Assembly (NCBI GenBank): GCA_937926065.1 | Contig: CALANM010000185.1 | Location: forward strand, 1 to 12,069 | Length of the DNA stretch: 12,069 bases | Source: an uncultured Microbacterium sp. | Lineage (GTDB): Bacteria; Actinomycetota; Actinomycetes; Actinomycetales; Microbacteriaceae | Direction: 5' to 3' | Shown here: positions 5,859 through 12,069 of the stretch, one piece after another | Layout: each line of letters opens with the position of its first letter | How positions within the stretch are numbered: position 1 is the first letter of the stretch | Notes under the pieces: model-generated | Seen by the model: only the letters and a program-made list of their open reading frames with translations | What the model was told of the DNA's origin: nothing | Database searches by the model: none | Program-made: the position numbers and the translations under genes

Positions 5859-7103
5859 ATGCCGCGAAGCCGCAGACGTCGGGGTCTGGTCGCCGTGCTG
5901 ACCGCCGCGATGCTCGGCCTCACCGCGTGCGCCCCTGGGACGAGTGTCGATCACGAGCCGACGTCGCAGGCCGACGCGCCGCTTCCGGCCGAGATCTCCG
6001 ACCGCCTGCAAGCCGCCGTCGAGACCGCGATGGCGGCGACCGGCTCCACGGGGGCGATCGTCGAGGTCCGCGCACCCTGGTCGGGCGTCTGGAGCGCGAC
6101 TTTCGGCACGAGCGGGCCGGAGGGCGCGGAGGTCACGTCCGACATGCGCTTCAAGGCCGGCCCCATCACGCGCATGATGGCCTGCGATGTGCTCTACGGC
6201 ATGGCGCATCGCGGCATCGTCTCGGTCGACGACAAGCTCGCCACCTGGCTTGCCGGCTACCCGTCGGCGGCCGACGTCACGCTCGGTCAGCTGTGCGACA
6301 GCACGAGCGGTCTGGGCTCCTACGCGCCCGAGCTGACCTCACGCTGGTATGCCGTTCCGAAGCGCGAATGGGCGCCGAAGGAGCTCATCGCCTACGGCTT
6401 CGCCAAGGGCTTCACGTCCGACCCGGGGGCCGCCTACCGCGACTCCGACACCGGCTACCTGCTGCTCGGCCTCGCGCTGCAGCGGGCGGCCGACCGCACG
6501 CCGGCGCAGCTCCTGTCGGAGTACGTGTTCGAGCCGATGGGGATGGAGTCGTCGTCGCTCCCGACTGCCGTGACCGGGTCGGGATGGCTGGCGGGCCTGC
6601 GTTCGGCCGGCAAGAAGCCGAACTGCACGGAGCCGGTCGACCTCACGTCTCTGTCTCCGACTACCGGCGGGATGGCCGCCGGTGTCGTCTCGACGGTCGA
6701 CGACCTGAGCGACTACATCCAGTCGGTCGCGCTGGCGACGAGGTCGTATGACGCGGAGTCGCGGTTCGCCGACGGCCTGCCCGCGGGGTCGAAGGCACCG
6801 TCGTGGTTCACCGCCGCCGGCGGCGCCCTTCAGGCCGGCTCGCTCGTCGGCCAGGCCGGCGCGGTGCCGGGCTACCTGACGGCGGCCTTCGCTGACCGTG
6901 AGACCGGACTGTCGGTCGTCCTCGTGCTGAACAACTCGCGCGCGGATGCCACGGTGCCGCGTCACCTCGCGTGGCAGCTCGCCGCGATCGCGTCGAAGGC
7001 TCCCGCGGCGCCCGGCGAATCGACCCCCGAAGCGGGTCTGCCGTGGAAGTCGCAGACGTACGCGCAGAAGGTCGTCGACTCCGCGATCTGCCCGCTTACG
7101 TGA
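5859..7103 (+). CDS. Lipoprotein with beta-lactamase/DD-peptidase-like fold, catalytic residues lost
   Basis: 414 residues. An Arg-rich start, a hydrophobic helix and the lipobox LTAC give a lipid-anchored protein with C24 as the modified cysteine. The rest follows the serine beta-lactamase / D-alanyl-D-alanine carboxypeptidase family: FKAGPITRMM where F.xGSxTKxx is expected, LCDSTSGL for the usual LLxHTSGL, GYLLLGLAL, EYVFEPMGM and GQAGAVPGY. All three active-site motifs are changed: SxxK is PITR (102-105), YxN is DSD (195-197) and the KTG/HxG motif is QAG (332-334). It is therefore predicted to be a pseudoenzyme that may still bind peptidoglycan or a ligand outside the membrane. Besides the lipobox it has cysteines in MMACD, QLCDS, PNCTE and AICPL, enough for two disulfides. 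The C-terminus ends four bases inside the EamA exporter gene, suggesting co-translation. The fold is recognised with confidence; any activity is unknown. Confidence 0.88.
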   Translation: MPRSRRRRGLVAVLTAAMLGLTACAPGTSVDHEPTSQADAPLPAEISDRLQAAVETAMAATGSTGAIVEVRAPWSGVWSATFGTSGPEGAEVTSDMRFKAGPITRMMACDVLYGMAHRGIVSVDDKLATWLAGYPSAADVTLGQLCDSTSGLGSYAPELTSRWYAVPKREWAPKELIAYGFAKGFTSDPGAAYRDSDTGYLLLGLALQRAADRTPAQLLSEYVFEPMGMESSSLPTAVTGSGWLAGLRSAGKKPNCTEPVDLTSLSPTTGGMAAGVVSTVDDLSDYIQSVALATRSYDAESRFADGLPAGSKAPSWFTAAGGALQAGSLVGQAGAVPGYLTAAFADRETGLSVVLVLNNSRADATVPRHLAWQLAAIASKAPAAPGESTPEAGLPWKSQTYAQKVVDSAICPLT

Positions 7104-7969
7104 ACACGCGCGCGACGTCGGCCGCGGGGCTCGTCGTGGTCGGCCTCGCGTGTCAGGAAGTGGGGGCGGCGTTCGCTGTCGGGCTGTTCCCGCATCTCGG
7201 TCCGCTCAGCGTCGTCATGCTGCGGCTCGTGTTCTCCGCGCTCGTCCTCCTGGCGATCGCGCGCCCGAGGGTGCGCGGGCACAGTCGGAGCGCGTGGGCG
7301 GCGGTGGTCCGCTTCGGTGTCGTGCTCGCGCTCATGAACGCCCTCTTCTATCTCGCGCTCGAACGCCTGCCGCTGGGCGTGACGGTGACGATCGAGGTGC
7401 TCGGCCCCCTCGCCCTGTCTGTCATCACGAGTCGGCGCTCCGTCGCCTGGCTGTGGGCGGCGATCGCGCTCGCGGGGGTCGTGGCGCTCGGGGGTGGGGG
7501 ATGGGATCGGCTCGATGCGCTCGGCGTCATGTTCGCGCTGGGCGCGGCGGCGAGCTGGGCGGGCTACATCCTGGCGTCCGCCCGTGTGGGCGCGGAGTTC
7601 CCCAGGCTCGACGGTCTCGCGCTCGGGATGAGCGTCGGCGCCGTGCTCGCGCTGCCGTTCGGCGTCGTCGCGGCCGGCGGTGCGCTGATGCGGGCAGACC
7701 TCCTCGCGGTCGGAGCCGCCGTCGCCGTGCTCAGCTCGACGATCCCCTACGCGATGGAGCTGGTCGCGCTGCGGCGGCTCACGGCATCCGCGTTCTCGAT
7801 CCTCATGAGCCTGGCGCCCGCTGTCGCGGCGCTCGCCGGGTTCGTGCTGCTCGGTCAGCACCTCGCGTGGCTTGAGCTCATCGGCATCGCGCTCGTGATC
7901 GCCGCCTCGATCGGCGCCGTGCGCACCGCCGGACGTCGCGCTGTCGAACCGGCTGAGCCGCTCGCCTGA
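7100..7969 (+). CDS. EamA family transporter, RhtA-like amino acid exporter
   Basis: 289 residues, matching the usual EamA/DMT length of ten transmembrane helices in two repeats. Several segments align with E. coli RhtA (threonine/homoserine exporter): MNALFYLALERLPLGVTVTI (79-98), then EVLGPLALSVITSRR (99-113), ALGAAASWAGYILASARVGAE (146-166), SSTIPYAMELVAL (212-224) and ILMSLAPAVAALAG (234-247). It probably exports small neutral amino acids or similar metabolites by proton exchange; the actual substrate cannot be read from sequence. The GTG at 7100 shares GTGA with the stop of the lipoprotein gene, and no ribosome binding site is visible, so translation is probably coupled to the lipoprotein. 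The open frame extends upstream, but that part is a shadow of the lipoprotein gene and lacks membrane segments. It ends 120 bp before paaA, which has its own promoter. Confidence 0.9.
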   Translation: MNTRATSAAGLVVVGLACQEVGAAFAVGLFPHLGPLSVVMLRLVFSALVLLAIARPRVRGHSRSAWAAVVRFGVVLALMNALFYLALERLPLGVTVTIEVLGPLALSVITSRRSVAWLWAAIALAGVVALGGGGWDRLDALGVMFALGAAASWAGYILASARVGAEFPRLDGLALGMSVGAVLALPFGVVAAGGALMRADLLAVGAAVAVLSSTIPYAMELVALRRLTASAFSILMSLAPAVAALAGFVLLGQHLAWLELIGIALVIAASIGAVRTAGRRAVEPAEPLA

Positions 7970-7993
7970 GTCGTCCGGCTCGACGGGTCGGAG

Positions 7994-8013
7994 GCGGGCA
8001 TCCTCTTGCCCGC
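7994..8013 (+). terminator. Possible hairpin terminator after the EamA gene
   Basis: GCGGGCA (7994-8000) and TGCCCGC (8007-8013) form a perfect 7 bp stem with a 6 nt loop, 24 bp after the EamA stop. There is no T-tract. The right arm overlaps the -35 box of the paa promoter, so the element may instead be a chance or regulatory palindrome. Confidence 0.35.
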
Positions 8014-8034
8014 GCCAGGGGTCCGACCTACAAT
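8006..8034 (+). promoter_or_regulatory. Promoter of the paa operon
   Basis: TTGCCC (8006-8011) and TACAAT (8029-8034) are separated by exactly 17 bp. The -10 matches TATAAT at five of six bases and the -35 matches TTGACA at four of six. Transcription should start near 8041, leaving a leader of about 50 nt before paaA, unlike the leaderless genes to the left. Confidence 0.7.
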
Positions 8035-8036
8035 TA

Positions 8037-8060
8037 CTGAACGGTCGTTCTGAAATTCAG
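8037..8060. promoter_or_regulatory. Candidate operator of a TetR-type repressor (PaaR-like)
   Basis: GAACG-GT-CGTTC (8039-8050) is a perfect palindrome with a 2 bp centre, overlapping the predicted transcription start. A second perfect inverted repeat, CTGAA-A-TTCAG, follows at 8050-8060 and shares one base with the first. The core AACGNNCGTT is like the motif I recall for the TetR-family repressor PaaR of Thermus; I could not check this. Repression relieved by phenylacetyl-CoA is the usual logic of paa operons. No regulator gene lies in the window. Confidence 0.55.
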
Positions 8061-8089
8061 GATGACGCATTCCCGGTCGAAGGTCGAAG

Positions 8090-9070
8090 ATGTCCGACAC
8101 CGCAGTCCACGAAGACGCCGTCACCGCCGACGACGCCGCAGGCCAGGCCGCGTTCGACGCGATCATCGCCGCAGACTCGCGCGTCGAGCCCCGGGACTGG
8201 ATGCCCGACGCCTACCGGCGCACGCTCATCCGGCAGATCTCGCAGCACGCGCACTCCGAGATCATCGGCATGCAGCCGGAGGGGAACTGGATCACACGCG
8301 CCCCCAGCCTCAAGCGCAAGGCGATCCTCATGGCGAAGGTGCAGGATGAGGCCGGCCACGGCCTGTACCTGTACTCGGCCGCGCAGACCCTCGGGATCAC
8401 ACGCGACGAGATGACGCAGCAGCTCATCGACGGGAAGGCCAGATACTCGTCGATCTTCAACTACCCGACGCCGACATGGGCCGACATGGGCGCGATCGGC
8501 TGGCTCGTCGACGGCGCCGCCATCTGCAACCAGGTGCCGCTGTGCCGCGCGTCGTACGGGCCGTACGCCCGCGCCATGATCCGCATCTGCAAAGAGGAGT
8601 CGTTCCACCAGCGGCAGGGCTTCGAGATCCTCCTCGCCCTCATGCAGGGGACTCCGGAGCAGCGTGAGATGGCACAGGATGCCGTCGACCGCTGGTACTG
8701 GCCGAGCCTCATGATGTTCGGCCCGCCCGACGACGCCTCGCCCAACTCCGCGCAGTCGATGGCGTGGAACATCAAGCGGTTCTCCAACGACGAGCTGCGG
8801 CAGCGGTTCGTGGGGATGCTCGTGCCGCAGGCCGAGGCGCTCGGCGTCACTCTGCCCGATCCGAACCTGCGATGGAACGAGGCCGAGCAGCGCTGGGACA
8901 TGAGCGAGATCGACTGGACCGAGTTCCATGAGGTTCTCAAGGGCAATGGCCCGTGCAACGCGGAGCGGATCCGCGTGCGCCGCGACGCGCACGCCGAAGG
9001 CGCATGGGTGCGGGAGGCCGCGGCCGCCTACGCCCGCAGGCAGCGACAGCGCACGCAGGAGGTGGCCTGA
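8090..9070 (+). CDS. paaA: 1,2-phenylacetyl-CoA epoxidase subunit PaaA (catalytic, diiron)
   Basis: 326 residues, near the 309 of E. coli PaaA. This is the catalytic alpha subunit of the multicomponent monooxygenase that uses O2 to epoxidise the aromatic ring of phenylacetyl-CoA. The ferritin-like core carries two EXXH motifs of the diiron centre: E87-A-G-H90 in KVQDEAGHGLYLYSAAQTLG, and E170-S-F-H173 in KEESFHQRQGFE. The segment EIIGMQPEGNW upstream and the C-terminal WDMSEIDWTEFHEVLKGNGP are also typical. The ATG at 8090 has a GAAGG ribosome binding site 6 nt upstream. The first 30 residues are an Ala/Asp-rich extension with no counterpart in the E. coli protein. It is the first gene of a tightly overlapping operon, and its stop overlaps the paaB start by one base. 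Confidence 0.97.
   Translation: MSDTAVHEDAVTADDAAGQAAFDAIIAADSRVEPRDWMPDAYRRTLIRQISQHAHSEIIGMQPEGNWITRAPSLKRKAILMAKVQDEAGHGLYLYSAAQTLGITRDEMTQQLIDGKARYSSIFNYPTPTWADMGAIGWLVDGAAICNQVPLCRASYGPYARAMIRICKEESFHQRQGFEILLALMQGTPEQREMAQDAVDRWYWPSLMMFGPPDDASPNSAQSMAWNIKRFSNDELRQRFVGMLVPQAEALGVTLPDPNLRWNEAEQRWDMSEIDWTEFHEVLKGNGPCNAERIRVRRDAHAEGAWVREAAAAYARRQRQRTQEVA
9057..9062 (+). promoter_or_regulatory. Strong ribosome binding site of paaB
   Basis: AGGAGG, continuing as AGGAGGTGG, lies 7 nt before the ATG at 9070 and is inside the end of paaA. It is the best match to the anti-Shine-Dalgarno sequence in the window and may set a high yield of the small subunit. Confidence 0.7.
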
Positions 9071-9375
9071 TGACGACGCCCGGTGCGGCCGACCGCGAGG
9101 TCTGGCCCCTGTGGGAGGTGTTCGTGCGTGCGTCGCGCGGGCTGAGCCACGTGCACGCCGGGTCGCTGCACGCGCCCGACGCCGAGCTCGCCCTGCGCAA
9201 CGCCCGCGACCTTTACACGCGGCGCGGCGAGGGGACGTCGATCTGGGTCGTGCCCGCCGACGCGATCACGACGAGCGACCCCGACGCGAAGGGCGCGTTC
9301 TTCGAGAGCCCCGCCGGGAAGAACTACCGGCACGCCGTGTACTACACGGCATCCGAGGGGGTGCCGCACCTGTGA
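9070..9375 (+). CDS. paaB: 1,2-phenylacetyl-CoA epoxidase subunit PaaB
   Basis: 101 residues, the usual size of PaaB. This small subunit has no cofactor; it bridges PaaAC heterodimers and is needed for the active complex. Family features are WPLWEVFVRASRGLSHVHAG (12-31), then SLHAPDAELALRNARDLYTRR, SIWVVPADAI (57-66) and a C-terminal KNYRHAVYYT (84-93). The ATG at 9070 overlaps the paaA stop as TGATG and follows a near-perfect Shine-Dalgarno sequence. Its stop overlaps the paaC start by four bases. It ends soon after the YYT motif in the normal way. Confidence 0.96.
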   Translation: MTTPGAADREVWPLWEVFVRASRGLSHVHAGSLHAPDAELALRNARDLYTRRGEGTSIWVVPADAITTSDPDAKGAFFESPAGKNYRHAVYYTASEGVPHL

Positions 9376-10205
9376 CGCCGCGAGGGATCGATCTGCACGG
9401 CGACGTCACGGTCGACCGGCTGCAGCTGGCCGACGAATACGTCGCGGAGGGCGCGCGCGCCGCGAAGGACGTCGCCGAGTACGCGCTGTGGCTGGGCGAC
9501 GACGCCCTGATCCTCGCGCAGCAGCTCGGTTACTGGGTCGCACACGGGCCGGAGCTGGAGGAGGATCTCGCCCTCACCAACATCGCCCTCGACCTCCTCG
9601 GCCACGCGCGCTCCCTGCTGCGCTACGCCGGCACGGCAGACGGGCGCACCGAGGACGACCTCGCCTACTTCCGCGACGAGTACGAGTTCCGGTGCGCATG
9701 GCTGTTCGAGCAGCCCAACGGCGACTACGCGCAGACGATGGCGCGACAGCTGTTCGCGTCGACCTACTGGTTCGAGCTGTACTCCGGCCTCGGGCGGTCG
9801 GCCGACCCCGCGCTCGCCGCCATCGCTGCGAAGGCCGTCAAGGAGGTCGAGTACCACCGCGACCACGCCGTGCAGTGGACCCTGCGGTTCGCGGGCGGCA
9901 CCGACGAGTCGCGGACGCGCATCATCCGCGCGATCGGCGACCTGTGGCCCTGCATCGACGAGCTCTTCCGCGACGAGCCGCTCACCGACGCGCTCGCCGC
10001 CCGAGGCGTCGCGGTGCGTCCCTCGGCGCTGCGCCCGGCGTTCGACGCCGTGATCGACGCCGTGTTCGCCGAGGCGGAGCTCGAGCGGCCGGCCGTGCCG
10101 TGGTCGGCGGCCGGCGGCCGGCACGGACGGCACGACACGCCGCTCGGGCATCTGCTCGCCGAGATGCAGGTGCTCGCCCGCCGCTTCCCGGGGGCGACAT
10201 GGTGA
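9372..10205 (+). CDS. paaC: 1,2-phenylacetyl-CoA epoxidase subunit PaaC (structural)
   Basis: 277 residues against 248 in E. coli. PaaC has a ferritin-like fold related to PaaA but usually without the diiron ligands. It pairs with PaaA to form the stable core of the epoxidase. The segments LGDDALILAQQLGYWVAHGP (41-60), LALTNIALDLLGHARSLL (66-83) and KEVEYHRDHAVQW (157-169) are diagnostic; the last is a conserved helix at the PaaA contact. The C-terminal part, with GGRHGRHDTPLGHLLAEMQ, is also seen in other actinobacterial PaaC. The GTG at 9372 overlaps the paaB stop (GTGA) and lies 10 nt after GAGGGGG. It overlaps paaD by 7 bases. Confidence 0.95.
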   Translation: MTPRGIDLHGDVTVDRLQLADEYVAEGARAAKDVAEYALWLGDDALILAQQLGYWVAHGPELEEDLALTNIALDLLGHARSLLRYAGTADGRTEDDLAYFRDEYEFRCAWLFEQPNGDYAQTMARQLFASTYWFELYSGLGRSADPALAAIAAKAVKEVEYHRDHAVQWTLRFAGGTDESRTRIIRAIGDLWPCIDELFRDEPLTDALAARGVAVRPSALRPAFDAVIDAVFAEAELERPAVPWSAAGGRHGRHDTPLGHLLAEMQVLARRFPGATW

Positions 10206-10687
10206 CCGCGACGCGCACCGCATATGAGGTCGCGGCATCCGTGTGCGATCCGGAGGTCCCCGTGCTGACGATCGAGGACCTCGGCGTCCTGCGTGCCGTC
10301 GACGCCGACGACGACCGCGTGACGGTGACGATCACGCCGACCTACTCGGGCTGCCCCGCGATGGAGACGATCCGCGACGACCTCGTGCTCGCCCTCACGC
10401 ACGCCGGCTTCGCGCACGTCGACGTGCGTCTCGCGCTGACCCCCGCATGGACGACCGACTGGATGACGGATGCCGGAAAGGAGAAGCTCCGGCGGTTCGG
10501 CATCGCGCCGCCGACGGGGAAGGCCGCCCACCCGCGCGGGCCGATCCCGCTGAGCCTCGCCGTGCGGTGCCCGCGCTGCGGCTCGCTCGCGACGCGCGAG
10601 GTGTCGCGATTCGGATCGACGTCGTGCAAGGCGCACTACGAGTGCACGGCATGCCTCGAGCCCTTCGATCACTTCAAGGTGCACTGA
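10199..10687 (+). CDS. paaD: PaaD, Fe-S maturation factor of the phenylacetyl-CoA epoxidase
   Basis: 162 residues. The N-terminal MIP18/DUF59 domain shows VCDPEVPVLTIEDLGVLR (15-32) and TPTYSGCPAM (47-56) with the conserved C52. The C-terminal part is a PaaD-specific zinc-ribbon-like motif: C124-x2-C127, C143 and C149-x2-C152, ending in EPFDHFKVH. PaaD is needed for the epoxidase in vivo, most likely for building the Fe-S cluster of PaaE, but is not part of the purified enzyme. The ATG at 10199 lies within the end of paaC (7 bp overlap), with only a weak G-rich ribosome binding site, so translation is probably coupled. A GTG one codon on (10202) is a possible start. The open frame upstream of 10199 is a shadow of paaC. 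Confidence 0.95.
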   Translation: MVTATRTAYEVAASVCDPEVPVLTIEDLGVLRAVDADDDRVTVTITPTYSGCPAMETIRDDLVLALTHAGFAHVDVRLALTPAWTTDWMTDAGKEKLRRFGIAPPTGKAAHPRGPIPLSLAVRCPRCGSLATREVSRFGSTSCKAHYECTACLEPFDHFKVH

Positions 10688-11880
10688 TGGCGACGCGGCC
10701 CGACTCCCTCGACGCGCGCGCCCGTGAGACGACGGACGCCGAGGCCGAGCGTGTCGCCGAGCAGCTGCTCGCGGGCTCGGTCGGGGGTCCGCCCGGGCGC
10801 CGACGGACGCGGTTCCACACCCTGACCGTCGCCGACGTGCGACCTCTGACGAAGGATGCCGTGGAGGTGACGTTCGCGGTGCCCGCCGAACTGCGGGCCG
10901 AGTACGACTTCCTGGCCGGTCAGCACGTGGCGCTGCGGGCGGTGGTCGACGGGCAGGAGCTGCGACGCTCCTACTCCCTGTGCCGGCCGCCCCAGCCGGG
11001 GCGCATCAGCGTCGGCATCAAGCGCGACCACGGCGGCCGCTTCTCCACGTGGGCGCAGACCGAGCTGCACCCCGGTGACACGCTCGACGTCATGAGCCCG
11101 CAGGGGTCGTTCACGTCGACGCTCGCCGACTTCGACGGGGCGCACGTGGCGGGCATCGCCGCAGGGTCGGGGGTGACACCGCTCATGGCGCTCGCGACGG
11201 CCGTGCTCTCACGCTCCGACACGAGCCGGTTCACACTGCTCTACACGAACCGGGCGACGGCAGACGTCATGTTCCTCGACGACCTGGCCGATCTGAAAGA
11301 CCGCTACCCCACTCGCCTCGCCCTTCACCATGTGCTCTCGCGCGAGCAGCGCACGGCGCCCGTGCTGTCGGGCCGCCTCGACGAGGCGCGGCTTCGCCTC
11401 ATCTTCGACCGGCTCATCCCGCCCGCGACGGTCGACGAGTGGTTCCTGTGCGGGCCGATGGAGCTCGTGCAGACATGCCGCGATGTGCTGCACGACTGCG
11501 GCGTCGATCGTGCGCACATCCGGTCGGAGCTGTTCACGACCGGAGAGCCCGGCGAGGTTCCGCGTGCGCGACCGATCGCCGTGAAGGAGGACGAGCAGAC
11601 CGTGCGCATCGACTTCACCCTCGACGGCACGTCATCGAGCGTGCAGAGCCCCGTGAGCGCGAACGAATCGGTCCTCAACGCGGCGCTGCGAGTGCGCGGC
11701 GACGTGCCGTTCGCGTGCGCGGGCGGCGTGTGCGGAACCTGCCGGGCGCGGCTGGTCGAGGGAGCCGTGCACATGACCGAGAACTACGCGCTCGAACCCG
11801 ACGAGCTCGAGCGCGGCTACGTGCTGACCTGCCAGTCCCACCCCACGACGCCGCGCATCGTGGTCGACTACGACGTCTGA
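10687..11880 (+). CDS. paaE: 1,2-phenylacetyl-CoA epoxidase reductase subunit PaaE
   Basis: 397 residues against about 356 in E. coli. It passes electrons from NAD(P)H through FAD and a [2Fe-2S] cluster to the PaaA diiron centre. The family sequence starts at FHTLTVADVRPLTKDAVEVT (near 43), so the first 40 or so residues are an additional Ala/Arg/Glu-rich extension. The FAD-binding R94-S-Y-S97 motif, the NAD(P)-binding GIAAGSGVTPLMALATAVL and WFLCGPMELV are present. The C-terminal plant-type ferredoxin domain holds C344-x4-C349-x2-C352-x29-C382, so all four cluster ligands are intact. The ATG overlaps the paaD stop (TGATG), with AAGGTG 5 nt before it. No later start fits the domain better, so the extension seems real. 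Confidence 0.96.
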   Translation: MATRPDSLDARARETTDAEAERVAEQLLAGSVGGPPGRRRTRFHTLTVADVRPLTKDAVEVTFAVPAELRAEYDFLAGQHVALRAVVDGQELRRSYSLCRPPQPGRISVGIKRDHGGRFSTWAQTELHPGDTLDVMSPQGSFTSTLADFDGAHVAGIAAGSGVTPLMALATAVLSRSDTSRFTLLYTNRATADVMFLDDLADLKDRYPTRLALHHVLSREQRTAPVLSGRLDEARLRLIFDRLIPPATVDEWFLCGPMELVQTCRDVLHDCGVDRAHIRSELFTTGEPGEVPRARPIAVKEDEQTVRIDFTLDGTSSSVQSPVSANESVLNAALRVRGDVPFACAGGVCGTCRARLVEGAVHMTENYALEPDELERGYVLTCQSHPTTPRIVVDYDV

Positions 11881-11892
11881 GGAGCCCCGAAC

Positions 11893-12069
11893 ATGATCGA
11901 TCTGCGCATCGCGCCGGCCGGCGACAGCAGCGTGGCGCACGTCGTGCTCGACAACCCTGGCAGGCTGAACGCGCTCGACGAGACCGCCCTGCAGGAGCTG
12001 TCCGACGCGTACGCCGAGGCCGAAGCGGCGGGAGTGCGGGCGCTCGTGCTGCGCGGCGAAGGACGGGCG
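11893..12069 (+). CDS. Enoyl-CoA hydratase/isomerase (crotonase) family, 5' part only
   Basis: 59 codons are visible before the window ends, with no stop. VVLDNPGRLNALDETALQEL and RALVLRGEGRA are the typical first part of crotonase-fold proteins; the second segment leads into the oxyanion-hole region that lies beyond the edge. The start ATG has GAGGAG 8 nt upstream and follows the paaE stop by 12 bp, so it belongs to the same operon. By position it is probably a PaaF- or PaaG-type enzyme acting on the ring-opened or epoxide intermediate of phenylacetate breakdown. Which of the two cannot be told from this fragment, so no symbol is given. Confidence 0.85.
   Translation, partial: MIDLRIAPAGDSSVAHVVLDNPGRLNALDETALQELSDAYAEAEAAGVRALVLRGEGRA

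Noticed and set aside
6962..7861. A minus-strand open frame of 299 codons opposite the EamA gene.
   Set aside because: It is a highly charged Arg/Glu/His/Gly/Pro sequence typical of the reverse frame of a membrane protein gene, and no promoter or ribosome binding site is seen.
7955..7981. Inverted repeat GAGCCG...CGGCTC around the EamA stop, as a terminator.
   Set aside because: The arms are only 6 bp with a 15 nt loop and no T-tract; the hairpin at 7994-8013 is a better candidate.
1..12069. CRISPR array, tRNA/rRNA genes, insertion sequence ends, att sites.
   Set aside because: No regularly spaced repeats, tRNA-like cloverleaf, transposase or integrase motifs, or paired terminal repeats were found on reading; composition looks even throughout.

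Overview
The window looks like chromosomal DNA of a high-GC actinobacterium, most likely a Microbacterium-like member of the Microbacteriaceae. This is inferred from the strong G/C preference at third codon positions, frequent GTG starts, leaderless-type promoters, a CopD-CtaG fusion, a DtxR-type iron box and a compact paa operon. No RNA gene, insertion sequence, phage gene, CRISPR array or integration scar was seen. Gene density is high, and the longest non-coding stretch is the 120 bp before paaA (7970-8089). Bases 1-77 hold no gene start; I see only a promoter element there.

Left part (1-4.7 kb): a large membrane protein joining a CopD copper-transport half to a CtaG cytochrome oxidase assembly half (+). 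It converges on a gene for a membrane-anchored extracytoplasmic protein of unknown function (-). That gene diverges from a small Pif1-like helicase (+) through a 44 bp gap in which two promoters overlap each other.

Middle part (4.7-8 kb): a heme oxygenase (-) with two overlapping DtxR/IdeR-like iron boxes over its promoter, and upstream of it a stand-alone DUF2470 protein (-). Together they suggest iron-regulated heme use. Then comes a lipoprotein with a beta-lactamase/DD-peptidase-like fold in which all three catalytic motifs are replaced (+). It overlaps by 4 bp an RhtA-like EamA exporter (+).

Right part (8-12 kb): paaA-paaB-paaC-paaD-paaE, the phenylacetyl-CoA epoxidase operon, with every junction overlapping. 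A truncated enoyl-CoA hydratase/isomerase gene runs off the window end. The operon has a good -35/-10 promoter whose predicted start site lies in a TetR-type palindrome, probably a PaaR operator. The five genes make the multicomponent monooxygenase that epoxidises the ring of phenylacetyl-CoA; the crotonase would act on the ring-opened intermediates.

Nothing here is clearly a new multi-gene system. The points most worth a second look are the catalytically dead lipoprotein coupled to an exporter, the consistent leaderless promoter geometry, the reciprocally overlapping divergent promoters, the double iron box, and a 7-mer (GGATGCC) that recurs about 15 times in a fixed codon register.
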